Part shown: piece after piece, positions 1 to 7,360 of the stretch
How positions within the stretch are numbered: the first letter of the stretch is position 1
Layout of the letters: the number at the start of each line of letters is the position of its first letter
Assembly (NCBI GenBank): GCA_023427825.1
Contig: JAEZAI010000062.1
Coordinates: 1 to 10,930 of the forward strand
Length of the DNA: 10,930 nucleotides
Direction of reading: 5' to 3'
From: Actinomycetes bacterium
Lineage (GTDB): Bacteria > Actinomycetota > Acidimicrobiia > Acidimicrobiales > Microtrichaceae
The notes under the pieces: generated by a model
Database searches by the model: none
Told to the model about the DNA's origin: nothing
The model's input: the letters and a program-made list of their open reading frames with translations, nothing else
Position numbers and translations under genes: made by a program

Positions 1-311
1 TGCCGTCGTTCCTGTCCGTCCTCAAGCGGATGGGCCCGGGCAACCAGGGCCACCTGAGCTTCCCGATCTCGGGCTGGACGCTGACGATCGACATCCCGGT
101 CGCCGCCGGGCTCGAGGAGCTGTTCGACGAGCTCGACCGCGAGGTCGCGGACGTCGGCGGCCGGCTCTACCTGGCCAAGGACAGCCGCCTGGACCCGCAG
201 CTGCTGCCCGAGATGTATCCCCGCCTCGATGAGTGGCAGGAGATCCAGCGCACGGCCGACCCCGAGCGCCGCTTCCGCAGCGACCTCGGTCGTCGCCTCG
301 GCCTGATCTGA
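1..311 (+). CDS. dprE1: DprE1-like FAD-dependent oxidase, C-terminal part
   Basis: This is the last 102 codons of a gene entering from the left (reading frame from base 3, stop TGA 309-311). The residues match the C-terminus of mycobacterial DprE1 (decaprenylphosphoryl-beta-D-ribose 2'-oxidase), the FAD enzyme that works with DprE2 to make decaprenylphosphoryl arabinose for the cell wall. Shared blocks, compared from memory, are GPGNQ, LSFPI, GW....DIPV, GGRLYLAKDSR, MYPRLDEW and the closing SDLGRRLGLI. The lysine of AKDSR (codon 177-179) corresponds to flavin-contacting Lys418 of the M. tuberculosis enzyme. At the place of Cys387, the target of covalent benzothiazinones, this protein has Thr (codon 84-86), exactly 31 residues before the lysine as in M. 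tuberculosis. The N-terminal FAD domain is outside the window, and no DprE2 partner is visible. A related sugar-lactone oxidase is the alternative, but the tail similarity favours the DprE1 group. Confidence 0.85.
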   Translation, partial: PSFLSVLKRMGPGNQGHLSFPISGWTLTIDIPVAAGLEELFDELDREVADVGGRLYLAKDSRLDPQLLPEMYPRLDEWQEIQRTADPERRFRSDLGRRLGLI

Positions 312-324
312 TCTCCGATCCCGG

Positions 325-372
325 CTCTGTCCCGCTGGGAGCACCCGGTCGGGTGCTCCCAGCAGGACAAAG
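325..372. terminator. Long inverted repeat, probable bidirectional terminator
   Basis: The left arm 334-346 (gctgggagcaccc) pairs perfectly with 351-363 around a 4-base loop. After one C/A mismatch the stem continues with 328-332 (tgtcc) against 365-369 (ggaca). This gives 18 pairs out of 19, with two further pairs possible out to 325 and 372. It lies exactly between the stop codons of two convergent genes (311 on + and 384 on -), as expected for a shared terminator. There is no clear U-tract on either side, which is common for actinobacterial terminators. Confidence 0.8.
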
Positions 373-383
373 CGTTGAGGGCG

Positions 384-1910
384 TCAGCCGCCTACGTCGG
401 CCTTGTAGCGGTCGAGCGCCGTCTGGAAGTCGGTGTTCGCCTTCTCGATCGCCTCGGGCACGCCGACGCCGTTGAACGCCACGCTGTCGAGCGATGCCCG
501 GGTGATGGCGCGGAACTCGTTGAACGGACCGATGACCGGACCCGGGAAGTCGGGGTTCAGGTTCTTCAGACCCTGATAGGCGGTGTTCAGCCACTTGCCC
601 TTGGTGGTGGTCGTGAACTCCTTCTGCAGCGTGGGGTCGTCCTGCGCCGACTTCAGCACCGGCAGGTACGAGCCCTGCAGCGTCCACGTGACCTGGTTGG
701 GAGTCTCCAAGAAGTACTTCATGAACTCCCAGGCCGCCGGCACGCCGAGCTGGTCGTCCGTCTTGACCATGTACCAGGCCGAGCCGCCGATCTGGCCCTG
801 GCCGGCCTCCTCCAGACCGGGCTGCAGCGCCACGTCGATGTCGAGGCCGGTGTTGATCGTGGCGTCGATGCCGACGTCGTCCAGCTGGTCGGTGGACACC
901 GACCCCTCGAGCAGCGCCGCCACCGTGCTGATCGCCGTGGAGGTCTGGATGAGCATGGCCGAGGTCTTGGCGTTGAGCGCCAGGTACTCGTCCACGCCGG
1001 TGGTGGAGCTGGGGATGGCCGTGGCGAGCCCGTCGTCGAGCATGCCCTTGAACCACTCGTAGATCTCGGTGGTGTCGGGCTGGTCCAATTCGGACTTGTC
1101 CGCCAGGCCGTCGCGGCCGTTGTTGTTGTTGACGAGCGGCTTGCCCGCACCCGTGAGCCAGTTCTCCACGAACCAGGAGTCGACCTTGATCACCAAGGGC
1201 GTCTTGAGTCCGGGGACGTTCGCGGCCTTGATCTTCTCGGCGGTCGTCCGCAGCTCGTCGATCGTCTGCGGGAACGTGGTCGTGTCCACGCCGGCCTGGG
1301 TGAGGATGGCCTTGTTCACGTAGAGCACGGGCATGGACACGCTGAAGGCGCCGGGCCACAGCACGTCGTCGACCGTGTAGGCCGAGGTCACCGCCGGCAG
1401 CACGTCGTCGTAGGTGGTGTCGGAGCCGGGGTCGGCCTTCTGGCACGAGGCGGCCGGCACGACCACGCCCGAGTCGATCATGAACTGGGTGGTGGTGTCC
1501 TCGGTGAGGATCAGGTCGGGGAGCGAGGACGGGTTGGCGAGGGCGTCCTGGAACTTCTTGAGCAGCTCCTCGTAGGTGCCCTGGCCCTGGACCTCGACCT
1601 TGACCTTGTCCTGGCTCGCGTTGAAGCCGTCGGCGATCTGCTGGAGCGTGGAGGCCTGCAGGCCCTGGTACGCGTGCCAGACGGTGATCGACGCCGGCGC
1701 CGTGGCCGACTCGACCTCCTTGACCGGGCAGTCGTCCGCGTTGCCCACGCCGGACGCGTCGCCGCCGCCACCGCCGTCAGAGTCGCCCGAACCGCCGTCG
1801 TCGCCGCCGCAGGCGGCTGCGACCAGCGCGAACGCGGCGACCACGCCGACCAACCACCACGCTCGGGGACGCCGGCGTGCCGTGCGGCCCTCCTTCATGA
1901 CATGGCCCAT
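384..1910 (-). CDS. ABC transporter substrate-binding lipoprotein (family 1, UgpB/MalE-like)
   Basis: This is an extracellular solute-binding protein that would capture the substrate outside the membrane and hand it to the two permeases encoded just upstream. From the ATG at 1910 it is 508 aa. The N-terminus has a basic stretch (RTARRRPR), a hydrophobic core (WWLVGVVAAFALV) and a lipobox AAAC, with the lipidated Cys at about residue 34. A Gly/Asp/Ser-rich linker to about residue 55 follows. The mature part opens with ITVWHAYQG and continues with IADGFN and TYEELL, typical of family 1 sugar and glycerol-3-phosphate binding proteins. The substrate cannot be read from sequence; sugar, oligosaccharide or glycerol-phosphate are all possible. 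A second in-frame ATG at 1898 (504 aa) is an equally plausible start, because neither has a strong ribosome binding site; only a GAG lies 7 nt before the first. It is the last gene of the operon, 62 nt after the MalG-type permease. Confidence 0.93.
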   Translation of the reverse strand: MGHVMKEGRTARRRPRAWWLVGVVAAFALVAAACGGDDGGSGDSDGGGGGDASGVGNADDCPVKEVESATAPASITVWHAYQGLQASTLQQIADGFNASQDKVKVEVQGQGTYEELLKKFQDALANPSSLPDLILTEDTTTQFMIDSGVVVPAASCQKADPGSDTTYDDVLPAVTSAYTVDDVLWPGAFSVSMPVLYVNKAILTQAGVDTTTFPQTIDELRTTAEKIKAANVPGLKTPLVIKVDSWFVENWLTGAGKPLVNNNNGRDGLADKSELDQPDTTEIYEWFKGMLDDGLATAIPSSTTGVDEYLALNAKTSAMLIQTSTAISTVAALLEGSVSTDQLDDVGIDATINTGLDIDVALQPGLEEAGQGQIGGSAWYMVKTDDQLGVPAAWEFMKYFLETPNQVTWTLQGSYLPVLKSAQDDPTLQKEFTTTTKGKWLNTAYQGLKNLNPDFPGPVIGPFNEFRAITRASLDSVAFNGVGVPEAIEKANTDFQTALDRYKADVGG

Positions 1911-1930
1911 GGATGCACTCGCTTTCTGGA

Positions 1931-1954
1931 GGATCGCGCCAGCCGGGCGCGACC
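1931..1954 (-). other. Intercistronic hairpin before the substrate-binding protein gene
   Basis: A perfect 7-bp inverted repeat, tcgcgcc (1934-1940) and ggcgcga (1946-1952), has a 5-base loop. It is extended by GG/CC pairs if A1933 is bulged. It lies in the 62-nt gap between the permease stop (1973) and the binding-protein start (1910). A hairpin here could protect the 5' end of a processed mRNA for the binding protein, which ABC importers need in excess over the membrane parts. It could also partly terminate transcription. The structure is seen directly; the role is inferred. Confidence 0.4.
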
Positions 1955-1972
1955 GGGGGTCGTCGCCGTCGC

Positions 1973-2869
1973 TCAGCCCTTGACCGCGCCGGCGGTCAGG
2001 CCCCTCACGATCTGGCGTTGGAACAGGATCAGCAGCACGACCAGCGGCAGCGCGGCGATGACGGCGGCCGCGAAGCCGATGTTCAGCTGGTCGACGCGGT
2101 CGTTGGCGATGCTGCGCAGCGCGATCTGCACGGTCTGCCAGTTGTCCTCGGTGGTGGCGAAGCGGGGCCACACGTACTGGTTCCAGGCGCCGAGGAACGA
2201 GATCACCACGAAGCTGCCGATGATCGGCCGGGTGAGCGGCACGGCCACCCGGAACAGGAAGCGCAGGTGGCCGTAGCCGTCCAGCGTGGCGGCGTCGCGC
2301 AGGTCGCCGGGGATGCCGAGGAACCCCTGGCGGATGAGGAAGATGCCGAACGCGGTGGCCAGGAACGGCAGCGACAGGCCCTGGACTGAGTTGAGCATGC
2401 TGAGGTCCCGGACCGTCTGGAGGTTGGCGATCAGCGTGACCTCGATCGGCAGCAGCAGCGTGGCCACGACCAGGGCGAACATCAGGCGCTTGAGCGGGAA
2501 CTCCAGGAACGCGAACGCGTAGGCGGCCAGCACCGACGTGAGCAGCTGCGCGATCACGATCACGAGCGTGACCACGAACGACAGCGTCATGGACCGACCG
2601 AGGTCGGCCTCGGTGAACGCCTCGGTGAACGCGTTCCACTCCAGGGCGACCGGGTGCAGCGGCTGGCCCTGCGCCACGTACTGGAGGGGGTCCGAGACCG
2701 CCCGCAGCAGCAGCATGTAGACGGGGAAGAGGACGACGACCGCCAGCAGGGTCAGGACCAGGTACCAACCGGCGGCGGCCCAGCGCGACCGCCCGGTGGC
2801 GCCCGAGCCGGCGTCGCCCTGGGCCGGGTGCTCGGTGCCGATGAGCTCGGTGGTGGCGTCAGTCGCCAT
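1973..2869 (-). CDS. Carbohydrate ABC transporter permease (MalG/UgpE type)
   Basis: A 298-aa inner-membrane permease subunit of the importer. After a polar N-terminus of about 30 residues comes the first membrane helix (WYLVLTLLAVVVLFPVYMLLL). Further helices include VTLVIVIAQLLTSVLAAYAFAF, LMFALVVATLLLPIEV, a segment around PIIGSFVVISFLGAW, and the last one near AAAVIAALPLVVLLILF, six in all as usual for this family. The cytoplasmic EAA loop that docks on the ATPase lies at about residues 192-215 (DAATLDGYG.....FRVAVPL). The ATG at 2869 overlaps the end of the preceding permease gene by 11 bp, which suggests translational coupling. The substrate is unknown. Confidence 0.95.
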   Translation of the reverse strand: MATDATTELIGTEHPAQGDAGSGATGRSRWAAAGWYLVLTLLAVVVLFPVYMLLLRAVSDPLQYVAQGQPLHPVALEWNAFTEAFTEADLGRSMTLSFVVTLVIVIAQLLTSVLAAYAFAFLEFPLKRLMFALVVATLLLPIEVTLIANLQTVRDLSMLNSVQGLSLPFLATAFGIFLIRQGFLGIPGDLRDAATLDGYGHLRFLFRVAVPLTRPIIGSFVVISFLGAWNQYVWPRFATTEDNWQTVQIALRSIANDRVDQLNIGFAAAVIAALPLVVLLILFQRQIVRGLTAGAVKG

Positions 2870-3796
2870 AGTGCACCCGCCTGGACAGGAGTGAGTACTG
2901 CACGAGCGCGACCGCGCCCGTCAGGAAGAACAGCCCGATGGACAGCCCCGCTCGTTCGTGCAGCGGTCGGATGCCCTTGGGGTCCGCGATCTTGAACAGC
3001 AGCGTCTCGGTGGCCCCGGCAGGACCGCCGCCGGTCAGCACCTCGATCTGGGCGTAGGCCTGCAACGCCGTGATCACCAGCACGATGGCCAGGAAGAGCA
3101 GCGCGGGGGAGATCAGCGGCACCGTGATGCGGAAGAAGCGGCGCACGGCGCCGAACCCGTCGAGCGTGGCGGCCTCGTTGAGCTCGTCGGGGACCGCCTG
3201 CAGCGCGGCGAGCACGATGATGAACGTGAGGCCCAGGTTCTGCCAGACCGAGCTGAGGGCGACGGAGAACATGGCGGACTGCGGCTGGTCCAGGCTCAGC
3301 CAGGACACGTCCTTGAAGTAGCCGACCTGCGGGTTGACCAGCGTGAAGAACACGACGGACGCGACGGCGACCGACGACGCCACGGTCGACGAGAAGATCG
3401 CCTGGAAGACCTTGATGCCCTTGAGCTTGCGGTGCGCCGCGACCGCCAGCAGCACCCCGAGCACGAGGCCGAGCGGGACGCTGTAGAGCATGAACTGGGC
3501 CGAGTGCCCGAGGCCGGAGGTGAACTCGCTGCTCGTCAGCGTGTCCCGCAGCTGGCCGAAGCCGACGTAGGTGGGCGCCTTGTTGAGGAACCGGGGCTGG
3601 CGGTGCACCGAGTCCGAGAACAGCTTGTAGAGCGGGTAGTAGGCGAAGACCGCGAACACGATCAGCGCCGGCGCCAGGAACAGGTAGCCGAGCAGTGCGT
3701 CCTTGACCCGCCGGCCCTTGGAGCGGGTGCGGGAGCCGAGCGGGACCGCGATCGGGTCACCGTCGTCCGCACGCGCCTCGGTCACGGGCAGGTCCG

Positions 3797-3800
<4 letters not shown>
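2859..3800 (-). CDS. Sugar ABC transporter permease (MalF/UgpA type)
   Basis: A 313-aa permease, the partner of the MalG-type protein downstream. The first helix is at about residues 37-56 (LGYLFLAPALIVFAVFAYYP). Later helices lie around FMLYSVPLGLVLGVLLAVAA, TVASSVAVASVVFFTLV, TFIIVLAALQAV, LLFLAIVLVITALQA and LSIGLFFLTGAVALV. The EAA loop begins near residue 209 (EAATLDGFG.....FRITVPL). There is no ATG near the start. I chose TTG at 3800 because it overlaps the ATPase stop as TTGA and has GGAG 8 nt upstream; GTG at 3785 (308 aa) is the alternative. The reading frame stays open further upstream through the ATPase gene, but that part reads as an unconserved shadow. The end overlaps the next permease by 11 bp. 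Confidence 0.94.
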
Positions 3801-4879
<1,079 letters not shown>

Positions 4880-5072
4880 CGTGGATGCACCTGTTCGTCT
4901 GCCGGTCGTCCGGGTCGTTGTCGGCCGGCACCGGCGAGGTGGTGCCGTGGTGGGTCCCGTCCCGGCGGCACAATACGCCGCGGCGGCCACTGGGACGGAC
5001 CACTGCGCCCGCGTGGTCCGTGGCCCGGGAACCGGCTCGGCGGCGGGCGGCCGGGGGTGATCGGCTCGCCCC
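4880..5072 (-). promoter_or_regulatory. Control region upstream of the ABC importer operon
   Basis: A 193-bp gap between the stop of the 333-aa protein gene (5073) and the ATPase start. The only hexamer resembling an actinobacterial -10 (TAnnnT) that I found on the - strand is TATTGT at 4970-4975, with no convincing -35. If used, it would give a leader of roughly 80-90 nt. Two inverted repeats flank it: 4995-5021 (listed separately) and cggcacc (4926-4932) with ggtgccg (4941-4947) around an 8-base loop inside the predicted leader. Transcription may also continue from the upstream gene. Confidence 0.35.
4995..5021. repeat. 9-bp perfect inverted repeat, operator or terminator
   Basis: acggaccac (4995-5003) and gtggtccgt (5013-5021) are perfect inverted arms around a 9-base spacer. 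Seen from the - strand it lies about 50 nt after the stop of the 333-aa protein gene, so it could be that gene's terminator. It also covers the -35 area of the only candidate promoter for the importer operon, where a LacI- or GntR-type repressor site would be expected. The sequence does not decide between these. Confidence 0.5.
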
Positions 5073-6074
5073 TCATGCGGCGTGGGGCAGCGCCGGCGGG
5101 TCCAGGCGTTCGAGCACCTCGTGTACCCGGTCCGCCGTCTCGGTGGCGCCCGCCCGCCGCAGCAGGCCGACCGCCCGCAGCGGGGGAGGGAACGAGTCCA
5201 CCATCCAGCGGGCGAACATGGTGGCGTCCATCCAGTCGGCCTCCTCGGGGTCGAGGTCGGGTGCGGCCATGCGACCGATGGCGGCGGCGCGACGGAGGTC
5301 GTCCCAGTCGGCCTCGTCCGCGAGGCGCTGCATGGACCCGGCGATCGCCTCGGGCGAGGGCGGCAGGCCACGGGCGGTGCGACGGTCCCCGCTGGTCCAG
5401 GGTGCACCGCCGGGATCCTCGTGCGCGTGCGCGGCGTCGGCCCACGGGGGCACCTGGTGGCCGTCCCAGCGTCGCAGCAGCTCGTGCAGCCACATGCGGG
5501 CCACGAGCTCGGTGAGCGGCGGTGGTTGGCCCGGGGCCGGGAGCCCGAGCGACCGGTGCAGTGCGTCGATGAGGATGCCGCGGGCCGGTCGGCGCTCCTC
5601 GGGCGGCGGCTGCTCGTGGTCGTGGATGCGCGAGTGGATCTGGCCGTCGGCCGTGACCAGGACGTCGACCCGGGCGGTCTCGCCGTCGTCCGACGGGTCA
5701 GGAGGCTCGAGCGGCACGTCGGTGGGCGGGCGACTGGGACCGGACGTGCCCTCGAACGCGAGCCCCACCAGGATGCTGCGCTCGGGTGCGTCCAGGCAGA
5801 AGAGGCCGGCGCCGCCGCAGCGGGGATCGGGCGGCACCTCCCGCACGCCGAACAGCAGGTGGCGCGGACCGTCGGGCTGGATGGCGATCATGGTGCCCGG
5901 TGGCAGGCCGGCCATGACCGACAGCACGGACTCGACGCGCTCGGCGGTGAGCTCGATGCCCTCGCCGGGCAGCGCCCATGCGCGGCGGCGGGCGGCGCGG
6001 GCCGATCTGGCGGCGCGGGACGCGACGGACGGGGCCCGCCGGGACGGACGGGACGAGCGGGATCGGGACGACAT
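5073..6074 (-). CDS. Hypothetical protein, 333 aa, unrecognised
   Basis: I do not recognise this protein. It has a very basic, Ser/Arg/Ala-rich tail at residues 1-33 and then an ordered-looking domain: LPGEGIELTAERVESVLSV, then GTMIAIQPDGPRHLLFG, then a CGGAGLFCLD segment with Cys86 and Cys93. An acidic, proline-rich linker follows. The C-terminal half is rich in Trp and His (MWLHELLRRWDGHQVPPW, and WMDATMFARWMVDSFPPPLRAVGLLRRAG). There is no signal peptide or membrane helix, so it should be cytosolic; the basic tail might bind nucleic acid. The ATG at 6074 has a strong GGAGG 4 nt upstream. Third-position GC and clean amino-acid composition support a real gene over the opposite-strand frames. 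It lies 120 nt downstream of the exonuclease gene on the same strand. Confidence 0.7.
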   Translation of the reverse strand: MSSRSRSSRPSRRAPSVASRAARSARAARRRAWALPGEGIELTAERVESVLSVMAGLPPGTMIAIQPDGPRHLLFGVREVPPDPRCGGAGLFCLDAPERSILVGLAFEGTSGPSRPPTDVPLEPPDPSDDGETARVDVLVTADGQIHSRIHDHEQPPPEERRPARGILIDALHRSLGLPAPGQPPPLTELVARMWLHELLRRWDGHQVPPWADAAHAHEDPGGAPWTSGDRRTARGLPPSPEAIAGSMQRLADEADWDDLRRAAAIGRMAAPDLDPEEADWMDATMFARWMVDSFPPPLRAVGLLRRAGATETADRVHEVLERLDPPALPHAA

Positions 6075-6141
6075 GGTTCCTCCACGGCGGGCCCCGAGGG
6101 CACGGCGCCGGATGGTGCACCCCGTGGGTGCGGGAGGAACC
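6075..6141 (-). promoter_or_regulatory. Self-complementary leader with anti-Shine-Dalgarno arm
   Basis: On the - strand the ribosome binding site GGAGGAACC (6083-6075) directly precedes the ATG at 6074. Its exact 9-base reverse complement GGTTCCTCC lies upstream at 6141-6133. The 49 nt between hold a perfect 6-bp hairpin, GCACCC (6131-6126) with GGGTGC (6122-6117), and a CGGCGCCG palindrome. Pairing would hide the ribosome binding site, so this could be a translational switch or a thermosensor-like leader. The pairing is seen directly; the regulatory role is inferred, and it matches no riboswitch class I know. Confidence 0.45.
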
Positions 6142-6194
6142 CGGTGACGGCGGGTCCGACCGGCTGCGACCGGCAGGGCCGCAGCGACGTGGCA

Positions 6195-6845
6195 TCAGTC
6201 TGGCACGGGACGGTGACAGCTGTCGGCGGCACGGGCGGCGACCGGCCAGCGGCGCAGCACGAGCTGGCGGGCCATCCGAGCGTCGGACGCGACGTAGTCA
6301 CGGACTTGGTCCTGGTGGAGCAGGTGCAGCCGATCTCGTTCGACCTCGATGGGTGCGAGCCCGACCAGGCGCGCCAGCGGCTTGAGGCCGCACGGCAGGC
6401 CGAGACCCCGACCGACGTCGGCCCGGTAGAGGCGGTACCCGTCGAGGTGGTCGTGGTGGTGCCAGCGGCCCCGGAACGCCTCGGGCTCGAACGCCATCAG
6501 CGGCTCCTGCCAGAGCTCGAGCCCGAGCTCCACGCCCACCACCCCGGCGCGGTGGGCCAGGAACGGCAGGTCGAACCCGGCGCCGTTCCAGGTGACCACG
6601 ACCCCGGGCGGGAGCGAGGCGAGCAGCTGGTCGGTCCGCGTGAGGATGGACGACTCGTCGCCGAGCAGGACGTGGTCCCGGTCGGGCGTGGCGACGGCGA
6701 CCGCGACGACGGGGGAGACCGCCGGGTCGAGCCCGTCGACCGACGTGTCGGTCTCGATGTCCAACCCGTAGAGGGGGAGGTGCGGGCCCGGCGGGGACGT
6801 CGGCGTCGCGAGGGGCGGGGGCGACGGCTGGAGCTGCAGGACCAC
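6195..6845 (-). CDS. DEDDy 3'-5' exonuclease domain protein (DnaQ/PolB-exonuclease-like)
   Basis: A 216-aa RNase H-fold nuclease predicted to remove nucleotides from 3' ends using two metal ions. The motifs are complete: ExoI LDIETD (Asp29, Glu31), ExoII WNGAGFDLPFLAHRA (Asp92) and ExoIII YVASDA (Tyr184, Asp188). The Tyr-x3-Asp form makes it DEDDy, as in the proofreading domain of family B polymerases. There is no polymerase domain, so it is a stand-alone nuclease whose substrate cannot be read. The first 20 residues are Pro-rich and probably disordered. The GTG at 6845 is the only possible start and has no ribosome binding site. Instead, a TACGAT -10 box ends 6 nt before it, which fits a leaderless transcript. 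A weak hairpin, gctgcg (6163-6168) with cgcagc (6180-6185), follows the stop codon. The gene diverges from the HIT gene. Confidence 0.85.
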   Translation of the reverse strand: MVLQLQPSPPPLATPTSPPGPHLPLYGLDIETDTSVDGLDPAVSPVVAVAVATPDRDHVLLGDESSILTRTDQLLASLPPGVVVTWNGAGFDLPFLAHRAGVVGVELGLELWQEPLMAFEPEAFRGRWHHHDHLDGYRLYRADVGRGLGLPCGLKPLARLVGLAPIEVERDRLHLLHQDQVRDYVASDARMARQLVLRRWPVAARAADSCHRPVPD

Positions 6846-6851
6846 GTGGCG

Positions 6852-6857
6852 ATCGTA
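6852..6857 (-). promoter_or_regulatory. Predicted -10 box of a leaderless promoter, exonuclease gene
   Basis: TACGAT on the - strand fits the actinobacterial TAnnnT consensus. It is followed by exactly 6 nt and then the GTG start at 6845, so transcription would begin at or next to the start codon. The lack of any Shine-Dalgarno sequence fits. No clear -35 is visible. Confidence 0.4.
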
Positions 6858-6871
6858 CGCACGGCCACCGA

Positions 6872-6919
6872 CAGTCGGGTGGGAGCGGGTACCGTCAGTC
6901 GGGTGGGAGCGGTTACCGT
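6872..6919 (+). repeat. 24-bp tandem duplication in the HIT gene promoter
   Basis: Units 6872-6895 and 6896-6919 are direct tandem copies with a single difference (G6889 versus T6913). Each starts with cagtcgggtgggagcgg and ends with the -10-like TACCGT. Only the second TACCGT sits at leaderless distance from the HIT start at 6926. The duplication occupies more than half of the 80-bp divergent region. Confidence 0.9.
6914..6919 (+). promoter_or_regulatory. Predicted -10 box of a leaderless promoter, HIT gene
   Basis: TACCGT (TAnnnT type) is followed by 6 nt and then the GTG start at 6926. This is the same spacing as for the divergent exonuclease gene. No ribosome binding site precedes this GTG. 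An upstream copy of the same hexamer lies at 6890-6895 in the tandem duplication. Confidence 0.4.
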
Positions 6920-6925
6920 CCTGCC

Positions 6926-7360
6926 GTGGCCGCTGCCGCCGGGGCGACCGGTGCCTGCATCTTCTGCGACATCGTCGCCGGCACCGCCCCCGCGCAGATC
7001 GTCCACTCCGACGACGTGGTGGTGGCGTTCCTGGACCGCACGCCGCTGTTCCCCGGACACACGCTGGTCGTGCCGCGCGTGCACGTGGTGACGCTCGCCG
7101 ACCTGCCGGCCGAGCTCGTCGGCCCGTACTTCGAGCGCGTGCAGGCGGCGGCCCGGGCCGTGCAGGCGGGCATGGCCGCGGCCGGCACGTTCGTGGCCAT
7201 GAACAACACGGTGTCGCAGTCGGTCGCGCACCTCCACACCCACGTGGTGCCCCGGAACCCGAAGGACGGCCTCAAGGGCTTCTTCTGGCCGCGCCGCAAG
7301 TACGCGGACGACGCCGAGATGGCCGAGGCCGCGCAGCGCGTCCGCGACGCCTGGGCCTGA
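6926..7360 (+). CDS. HIT-family nucleotide hydrolase or transferase
   Basis: A 144-aa histidine-triad protein. These enzymes cleave or transfer nucleoside monophosphate groups from substrates such as AMP-lysine, dinucleoside polyphosphates or aminoacyl-adenylates, using the central His as nucleophile. The triad HLHTHVV is at residues 102-108, with His104 the likely nucleophile by family alignment, and it is preceded by the usual NNTVSQSVAHLHTHVV context. An N-terminal CIFC pair (Cys11, Cys14) is a structural zinc site in part of the family. FPGHTLVVPRVHV is the conserved second strand block. Length is normal. The C-terminal KGFFWPRRKYADDAEM segment resembles that of many actinobacterial HIT proteins. 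The start is GTG without a ribosome binding site. The physiological substrate cannot be told. Confidence 0.93.
   Translation: MAAAAGATGACIFCDIVAGTAPAQIVHSDDVVVAFLDRTPLFPGHTLVVPRVHVVTLADLPAELVGPYFERVQAAARAVQAGMAAAGTFVAMNNTVSQSVAHLHTHVVPRNPKDGLKGFFWPRRKYADDAEMAEAAQRVRDAWA

Noticed and set aside
375..2276. Long + strand open frame of 633 codons
   Set aside because: It is antisense to the binding protein and permease genes, has a low-complexity Arg/Gly/Leu/Val composition, and arises from the GC-rich complement of real codons.
384..2768. Open frame extending the binding-protein gene upstream through the permease gene on the - strand
   Set aside because: The upstream part is Arg/Pro/Ala-rich and overlaps the well-conserved MalG-type permease in another frame. 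The lipoprotein signal peptide fixes the real start near 1898-1910.
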